From: Acetatifactor sp.
GTDB taxonomy: Bacteria > Bacillota > Clostridia > Lachnospirales > Lachnospiraceae
NCBI GenBank assembly: GCA_024693365.1
Contig: JAILLF010000044.1
Coordinates: 38,463 to 102,462 of the forward strand
Reading direction: 5' to 3'
DNA length: 64,000 bases
Shown here: piece by piece, positions 58,819 through 64,000 of the stretch
How positions within the stretch are numbered: the stretch's first letter is position 1
How the letters are laid out: every line of letters starts with the position of its first letter
Position numbers and translations under genes: made by a program
The notes under the pieces: model-generated
What the model saw: only the letters and a program-made list of their open reading frames with translations
Told to the model about the DNA's origin: nothing
Database searches by the model: none

Positions 58819-59603
58819 ATGGAAAACACAAGAGGTCAAAAATGGAGTCGTGAAGAAACAATTCTGGCATTTTACTTGTATTGTAGGACAGCCTTTGGAA
58901 GAATTGGGAAAACGAATCCAGATATAATCGAGCTGGCTAATTTGCTGGGAAGAACGCCCAGTTCAGTTGCGTTAAAAATGCATAATTTGGCGCACTATGA
59001 TCCGGAGTTGAGAAAACGAAATGTCACAGCGATGGCTCATGGGAGAGCAAGTTAGACGGAGAGATTTTCGAAGAATTTGCGGCAAATGGTGCTGAATTAT
59101 CGTATCAAGCACAATTGATTAAAGCAAGGATGAAGAAAATTGAATTAAAGGAAGTCATGGATTTTGGTGATATAGAGGGGATGTCGAAAGGCGAGTATAA
59201 GGAAAGATTGCTAAAAACCAGGATAGGCCAATATTTCTTTAGAATGGCTGTTCTGAATTCATATAAAAATCATTGTTGCATTACTGGATTGTCTCAAACG
59301 GAGCTGTTGATAGCGAGTCATATTAAACCTTGGGCTGACTGTGATGATAAGACAGAGCGAACGAATCCGCAGAATGGTTTGTGTCTTAATTCGCTTCACG
59401 ATAAGGCGTTTGACAAGGGGCTAATAACGTTAAAATCAGATTATACGATAGTAATATCCTCAAAACTAAATCAGATGGAAATGGACAAGAACACTCGGGA
59501 TTGGTTTTGGAGATATTCTGGTCAAAAGATTATAATGCCAGAGAAATTCTTTCCGGGGAAAGAGTTTATAGAGTATCATAATGATGTCATATTTCAAGGA
59601 TAA
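58819..59603 (+). pseudogene. HNH endonuclease gene with a 2-nt frameshift
   Basis: ATG 58819 (ACGGAGG upstream) starts a frame with an N-terminal helix-turn module (QKWSREETILAFYLYC, LANLLGRTPSSVALKMHNLA) that stops shortly after AMAHG near 59055. The next frame continues the same protein: KLDGEIFEEFAANGAELSYQ, then the HNH nuclease CCITGLSQTELLIASHIKPW ... NGLCLNSLHDKAFDKGLI. The break is at GGGAGAGCAAG (about 59040-59050), where removing one AG restores the frame. As one protein it would be about 261 aa, a typical size for DUF-HNH_2 restriction-like enzymes. It is inactive as it stands unless the shift is an error or slippage. Confidence 0.8.
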
Positions 59604-59722
59604 ACCTGAAATGATTGAGTATTTTACTAGAGTTTTCTGCACTTGATAGAACTGGATATAAGTTACGCTATAAGGAAGAGTTGCTGGATCAATATGCTTA
59701 TAAAACAAGAATAAAGAATTAA
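59604..59722 (+). pseudogene. gene fragment between HNH and ParB-like genes
   Basis: A frame without a start reads FSALDRTGYKLRYKEELLDQ and ends at TAA 59720-59722 after YKTRIKN. It looks like the C-terminus of a lost gene. Family unrecognised. Confidence 0.35.
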
Positions 59723-59750
59723 ACATAGGGGCAAAGCGGGAGTGGTCAAA

Positions 59751-60473
59751 ATGATGGATGAAGATGAAGAAATTTTAGACTGTATGCTGGAAAGTGATTA
59801 TGAGGCAGAAAAGGCTAATTGCATAAAACTCGTCGAAAGCTTTCAAACAACAATGTATGACGGATACAAAAGAATGTTTCCGGTATGTTTATTATCTCGG
59901 TTATGGATCAAAGTTTTTTTGAAAGAAATGGTAAATATACAGTGCCTTCCTGATAAGGAAGAATATATTTCGATACGCAGAGAAAATGAGATTTATGAAA
60001 TCACATTATCAATTACATTATCAAATGCGAAGGGAAAAATGACTTGGATGGTTCCTTATCCTATAAGCATCAATAAAATTCAACAGTTTATTGTGGCAAA
60101 TAAAATAAAGCCCCAAACATTGGTCGTAGGAGATATAACAGGATTATTAGCGCCAGAGCGGTTAGAAGAATTAAAAAAAGAAATCAAAGAGTGTCGGAAT
60201 GATTTGTTGGCTCCAATAAAAAAGGATAATCCCATTATCATAATTGCATCGAAAGATATTGTTGGATCGCCTTATCTAATAAACGGAAATCACAGGGTAG
60301 TAAAAGCTATGATGTTAGGAAAAGAAACGGTAGAAGGTTATATTTTTAAAGCGAGTATTTGCGAAATTTGCGGTATGACAGAAGGGTACACGATGATATA
60401 CAAAATGATGCGAAAATTATATGCACGAGTTTATGGAGTTGACAGAAATCAATTATATAGGTATTTAGTTTAA
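59751..60473 (+). CDS. ParB/Srx-like domain protein
   Basis: A 240-aa protein. ATG 59751 is chosen because CGGGAG lies 8 nt upstream; GTG 59742 overlaps that site. The acidic N-terminus is followed by a beta-rich region. Near residue 180 the motif SPYLINGNHRVVKAMMLGKE matches the nuclease/CTPase core of ParB-like and sulfiredoxin-fold domains (NGNHR in place of DGxHR). There is no HTH, so it is not a plasmid-partition ParB. It ends in a basic tail. Its last 9 bp overlap the end of the convergent HNH gene. Function unknown; defence-island context. Confidence 0.65.
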   Translation: MMDEDEEILDCMLESDYEAEKANCIKLVESFQTTMYDGYKRMFPVCLLSRLWIKVFLKEMVNIQCLPDKEEYISIRRENEIYEITLSITLSNAKGKMTWMVPYPISINKIQQFIVANKIKPQTLVVGDITGLLAPERLEELKKEIKECRNDLLAPIKKDNPIIIIASKDIVGSPYLINGNHRVVKAMMLGKETVEGYIFKASICEICGMTEGYTMIYKMMRKLYARVYGVDRNQLYRYLV

Positions 60474-61473
60474 GCCAGACTCATCGTATTTGTCGCGTTT
60501 TCCCAAATTGCAAGAACTACAAAGGGTTCTTAGGTTCGACATGATTGTTCGACCGCCTTTACTAACAGGGAGGATGTGATCTACATGGAGTTTCACCCCA
60601 TCAGCTTGTCCGTGACCACAAATCTGACAACGAAAACCATCTCTTTTCAGTACGCGATATCTTAGATCATCTGTCATAAGTGAGCGTTCATATTGAGGAC
60701 CGTATTTTGAGAGGTCAATCGGATTTGTGTATTGAGCTTGATTGATTTCATATTTCTTAATGGCTTTGGTAATGCATTCGTCATCATATGTTTTGAAGGT
60801 GCTTCTGTGATTCCTTCCTTGAGGAGAAAGGTAAGAGATATGGCATTCAATTGTACATTTGCAAACGGGTTGCTGTAACTCATCATACTTTAACAAACTA
60901 TTTTCTATTTCATGAAATTTTTCTACAGGTATTTTAACTGTGAGAGCATCTTCAACCGCAGTATTGATATTAATGTGGGAAACTTCATCACAATATGATG
61001 CATATAATTGAGCGTTCTCGTTTGCTTTTTTTTTGATATGCTAATATCTCTTGATAATTTTCACAAATAGATTCGTAAAAAAAGGCTTCCATATCATACC
61101 GATCATAATCTTTATTTGATTCAAGTCTTCTATGGAATTCCATTGTTTTAGGAATCTCCTGAAATGCATAGCGCGCATTTATGCTTAAAAGCTGTTGATA
61201 TTTTCTGCTATTTTGTTTGACCAGGATTATGTTATTTGCTTTGAGATTGGATTTGTGTTTGATGATGCAGCGTTTTAGCGGATTTATTGAAAAGATAATA
61301 GCTACTAGTAAGACAAAGAGAATCCAGGAGAATAACTTGTGATTTTTATAGAAATCAATTACAAAAGTTAAGCATTTTAAGAACGGTTCGGATTCTAGAA
61401 AAATGAGAAGAACAAAAACAAGAAATGGAGATAAAGATTTCAGATATGTTTTAGGGGCTTTATTATTTCTCAT
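60465..61473 (-). pseudogene. membrane-anchored HNH protein broken at a nine-A run
   Basis: ATG 61473 begins a protein with two N-terminal spans (LSPFLVFVLLIFLESEPFL, WILFVLLVAIIFSINPL) and a coiled helix. After YQEILAYQKK it meets nine As (minus strand; + strand 61026-61034) and goes out of frame, ending at 60988. In the frame shifted by one, reading continues ANENAQLYASYCDEVSHINI, then VEDALTVKIPVEKFHEI, to the nuclease LRYRVLKRDGFRCQICGHG ... KLHVDHILPVSKGGRT ... CSSCNLGKRD, a complete zinc-HNH with two CxxC pairs. With eight As it would be one protein of about 335 aa. Causes: decay, assembly error or slippage-based phase switching. Confidence 0.8.
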
Positions 61474-61718
61474 ATTATTATCCTCATATTGAATCGAAAA
61501 CCATGTTTTGTAAATGATATAATAATGTTAATATAGTATATCATACAATTGGAGAATACGGCAATTGAGAAATCAAAGTTTTCAAGGCTTTTTCGGAGCT
61601 TTTATTGTTTGAAACTGAAGTGGATAGAGATGATTTTAATATAGTTAAACTATAAAGCTTTATCCACGATGCCTATAATTATTTTATGCTAATTTGATTT
61701 ACAAGGGAGTAAGTGTCG
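61474..61718. other. A+T-rich divergent promoter region
   Basis: 245 bp between the membrane-HNH gene and the helicase. It is A+T-rich with several TATAAT-like words (for instance ATATAATAATG near 61520), suitable for promoters in both directions. AGGGAG at 61705-61710 is the helicase ribosome site. No gene seen. Confidence 0.5.
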
Positions 61719-63863
61719 ATGAATTCGGTTTGTAAAGAATTATTCCGGGCTATTCATGAAGGAAAATGGCTAAAAATCGAATATCGTAATAAAGCTGGTG
61801 ACGTTACTAACTACTGGATTGGGATAAAGTCTGTTGATGTTGGCAAAAGGATGCTGGTGGTCGATGGATTACATCTGGGGTTTTATTCTTTGGAGGAACT
61901 TCGGATATATATTGATTCCATTCAAACGGCCGTAATCATAGATGGCACTTATTGTCCGATTAATAAATCATTAGTTGAAGATATTGCGATGCACCCTGAC
62001 AAGTATAAAACGCTCTTCGACAATGTCGTAAATCTGAAGATTCTGAATTATCTTGAGATGTGTAACCGGCTTGATACGACCCCGTATTTTACTGAATATG
62101 AGCTGATAAAGTTTTTGGATAGGGATTCATTTAGCGCCAAAGAGTATACGCTTAATCGAGCACAGTTTGCTGAGATAGTTAGAAACTTTTCTATTAGGGC
62201 AGATAAGAAAAAGAACGCTACTCAGACTGGAAATATACGAGTTAAGCAGCTTGCGATGAATGTGCTAAGTATCAACACCAAGAAAGGACTTTATCCACTT
62301 GCGTACAAAAAACTGAATCTTGACGTGAAAGCGGCTAAAATGGTTCCGGAAGAATCAATTACGATTTGCACGGAGTTCATGATAGATGGAACTCACAAGG
62401 AGAATATAAGAAAGTATCTCGATGCAGATGATTATGAATTGCTTGCTGATTACGAAAAAAATCAGGAGCTTATAAAAAATGCAATAACGAAATATACTGC
62501 AGGAAAAGCGATCGTAGATGACATGCCGTATGTTATTGGTATTGGCATGGACATAATAGTTGATCTTCATAAAGAATATCAGGCTATTGTAGAAATGTAT
62601 GAAAAAAAGAATGTTACGTTTCCTGTCAAAGCATTTTTTGGAGATCTTCTTGAAAAGCCACGAAGAATCAAAAGTTATCCAATAGCATTGATAGATAATA
62701 AGATCAATCTCGATCAGCTTCTTTCGATAAACAAAGCAATGCAGTATCCGACGGCTTACATTCAGGGGCCGCCCGGAACTGGGAAAACCAATACTATAAT
62801 GAATACTATTGTGACTGCTTTCTTCAACGAGCGAACAGTCTTATTTGTATCTTACAATAATCACCCGATTAACGGAGTTTTTGACAAACTCCGTAGTCTG
62901 AAATATAAAGATAAAACCATTCCGTTTCCGGTACTTCGATTGGGGAATACGGATAAAGTAAAAGAGTCCTTACGCTATATTCGTGAACTATATAAGCAGG
63001 TTGAAGCGATTAACATTTTCGAAAAGACGCTTGATAAACGAAAAGATGATCGGAAGGAACGAGCAAAGCAATTGACAGAACTTCTGAAAGTCTATGAGGA
63101 CTATATAGACTTGAAAGAAAGAAAAGAAACCTTAAATAGGCTTATAGAGTATCATGATCAAAGTGCTACGTCAGCGGCTCTGTTTCCGTTTGAAATGGAT
63201 CTTCAAGGAAGACAGATGAAGCAGATCGATGATGCTATTTCAGCCAAGCCGAAGGTAACGGAAAATGATGCATTAAAACTTTTGGACAGAAATGAAGAAG
63301 AGTTTTTACAGTATCTCTATTATGTTTCGGCTAAATACGTAAAACGACTTAGTGAAGAGAAATATGCTGAATTGAGGGGCATCATCAACAATGAAGATAG
63401 CGATGCGGCAGTTCAGGCGCTTAATAAATACATTTCGGAATCAGATAATGTTAGGAAGCTCCAAAGGATCTTCCCGGTGATCATTACTACGTGTATTTCA
63501 GCGCATAGAATCGGAAAAGCGGAACCGCTTTTTGATATGACGATAATGGATGAGGCAAGTCAGTGTAATACGGCCATGTCATTGATTCCAATCATCAGAG
63601 GAGAAAATCTGATGCTGGTCGGTGACCCGCAACAGCTGAATCCGGTTATTTTGCTTGATGATTTTACTAATCGTCGTCTGATGAAGGAATATAGTGTTCC
63701 GGAAGAATATAATTACAGAACGAATTCGATATATAAGGTTTATCTTGCAAGTGATTCCGTCAGTGACGAAATTCTGTTGCATAACCATTACAGGTGTGAT
63801 CCGAGAATCATTGGTTTCAACAACAAAAAGTACTACAATTCATTACTGAGTATTCAAGCGTAA
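61719..63863 (+). CDS. WYL-like/SF1 helicase, C-terminally truncated
   Basis: A 714-aa protein. ATG 61719 is chosen because AGGGAG is 9 nt upstream; GTG 61713 is too close to it. The N-terminus (about 1-85) looks WYL-like: ELFRAIHEGKWLKIEYRNKA, MLVVDGLHLGFYSLEELRIY. The SF1 (Upf1/Dna2-type) helicase core has Walker A IQGPPGTGKTNT (about 345), a long inserted helical region, IMDEASQCNTAM (Walker B), LMLVGDPQQLNPV (motif III) and LHNHYRCDPRIIGFNNKKYY (motif IV). It then stops after NSLLSIQA, before motifs V and VI, so the second RecA half is missing. A probable mobile-element end follows at once, suggesting disruption. Confidence 0.85.
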   Translation: MNSVCKELFRAIHEGKWLKIEYRNKAGDVTNYWIGIKSVDVGKRMLVVDGLHLGFYSLEELRIYIDSIQTAVIIDGTYCPINKSLVEDIAMHPDKYKTLFDNVVNLKILNYLEMCNRLDTTPYFTEYELIKFLDRDSFSAKEYTLNRAQFAEIVRNFSIRADKKKNATQTGNIRVKQLAMNVLSINTKKGLYPLAYKKLNLDVKAAKMVPEESITICTEFMIDGTHKENIRKYLDADDYELLADYEKNQELIKNAITKYTAGKAIVDDMPYVIGIGMDIIVDLHKEYQAIVEMYEKKNVTFPVKAFFGDLLEKPRRIKSYPIALIDNKINLDQLLSINKAMQYPTAYIQGPPGTGKTNTIMNTIVTAFFNERTVLFVSYNNHPINGVFDKLRSLKYKDKTIPFPVLRLGNTDKVKESLRYIRELYKQVEAINIFEKTLDKRKDDRKERAKQLTELLKVYEDYIDLKERKETLNRLIEYHDQSATSAALFPFEMDLQGRQMKQIDDAISAKPKVTENDALKLLDRNEEEFLQYLYYVSAKYVKRLSEEKYAELRGIINNEDSDAAVQALNKYISESDNVRKLQRIFPVIITTCISAHRIGKAEPLFDMTIMDEASQCNTAMSLIPIIRGENLMLVGDPQQLNPVILLDDFTNRRLMKEYSVPEEYNYRTNSIYKVYLASDSVSDEILLHNHYRCDPRIIGFNNKKYYNSLLSIQA

Positions 63864-63895
63864 GCTGTCATTCATGAGTACTGCACATCAAAACA

Positions 63896-63913
63896 CCCTG
63901 CATTTCTGCAGGG
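63896..63913 (-). terminator. hairpin at the end of the flanking element
   Basis: On the minus strand CCCTGCA and TGCAGGG enclose a GAAA tetraloop, inside outer AAAACAC/GTGTTTT words, and are followed by TGTTTT. It lies just after the stop of the minus-strand partial frame and may be its terminator. Confidence 0.6.
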
Positions 63914-63934
63914 GTTGAGAAGTGTTTTACATAT

Positions 63935-64000
63935 TCATTTGTTCCTTGAAAAAGTTAAGACTTTTTGTACTTGCTGGGGCATTCCTTTTGAACTCGGTCT
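63935..64000 (-). CDS. C-terminal end of an unidentified minus-strand gene (partial)
   Basis: Only 21 residues are visible (KGMPQQVQKVLTFSRNK before the stop at 63935-63937). The position, directly beside a truncated helicase and ahead of a tetraloop hairpin, suggests a transposase or other mobile-element gene. No family can be assigned. Confidence 0.35.
   Translation of the reverse strand, partial: RPSSKGMPQQVQKVLTFSRNK

Overview
The window looks like chromosome from a spore-forming, obligately anaerobic Clostridia, most likely a gut Lachnospiraceae. The pointers are a GerA-type germination protein, LuxS and a Pfs/MtnN nucleosidase in one operon, YtrA-type GntR/ABC cassettes, Firmicute-type DUF3048, TSCPD and TIGR01440 proteins, strong purine-rich Shine-Dalgarno sites, and a LacI-controlled galactan-use locus. 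No rRNA or tRNA gene was seen, and there is no CRISPR array.

Layout. 0-2.7 kb: the end of a PTS EIIC gene, then a stand-alone reverse transcriptase (RT) with an in-frame 36-bp repeat. Directly upstream of the RT is a 143-nt segment closed by a perfect 17-bp inverted repeat, an architecture like a retron or other RT-associated ncRNA. 2.7-32.9 kb: ordinary chromosomal genes. These include a YkoS-like membrane protein; an ABC-F/CPBP/G3E-GTPase operon; an amidase lipoprotein; a germination protein; an SLC13-type permease; murG with an orphan C5-methyltransferase; a dehydrogenase; GtrA; a GntR-ABC operon with an operator laid over its promoter; luxS-mtnN; DUF3048; a sugar-binding-domain/GGDEF protein; a dehydratase-activase-like protein; TraX; a second ABC pair; and an M48 protease. 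Several gaps carry hairpins sharing a GGGACG core, one of them a perfect 35-bp inverted repeat.

32.9-43.7 kb is a beta-1,4-galactan utilisation locus: LacI regulator, two matching operators, lipoprotein binding protein, two MalF/MalG-type permeases, an unrecognised 613-aa protein, a zinc-ribbon protein, an intracellular-type GH53 galactanase, a seven-unit array of 53-bp hairpin repeats, and a surface lipoprotein GH53 with a probable galactan-binding C-terminus. The apparent logic is extracellular cutting, ABC import, then intracellular cutting. 43.7-46.8 kb: an alpha/beta hydrolase and its TetR regulator under a consensus promoter with an operator, a VOC protein and a 58-aa membrane protein.

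46.8-64 kb is accessory DNA: a frameshifted small gene, an IS110-family element with a long non-coding 3' flank, an XRE-HD fusion, a secreted NlpC/P60-like protein, an overlapping methyltransferase-HNH pair, a HAD phosphatase, a PLD-SF2 helicase-DUF3427 protein, a frameshifted HNH gene, a ParB-like gene, a membrane-HNH gene broken at a nine-A run, and a WYL-like/SF1 helicase cut short near the window end beside what may be another mobile element. From about 54.3 kb the DNA is visibly A+T richer, and its ACGT/ATGT usage differs from the core, as expected for a transferred defence-type island.
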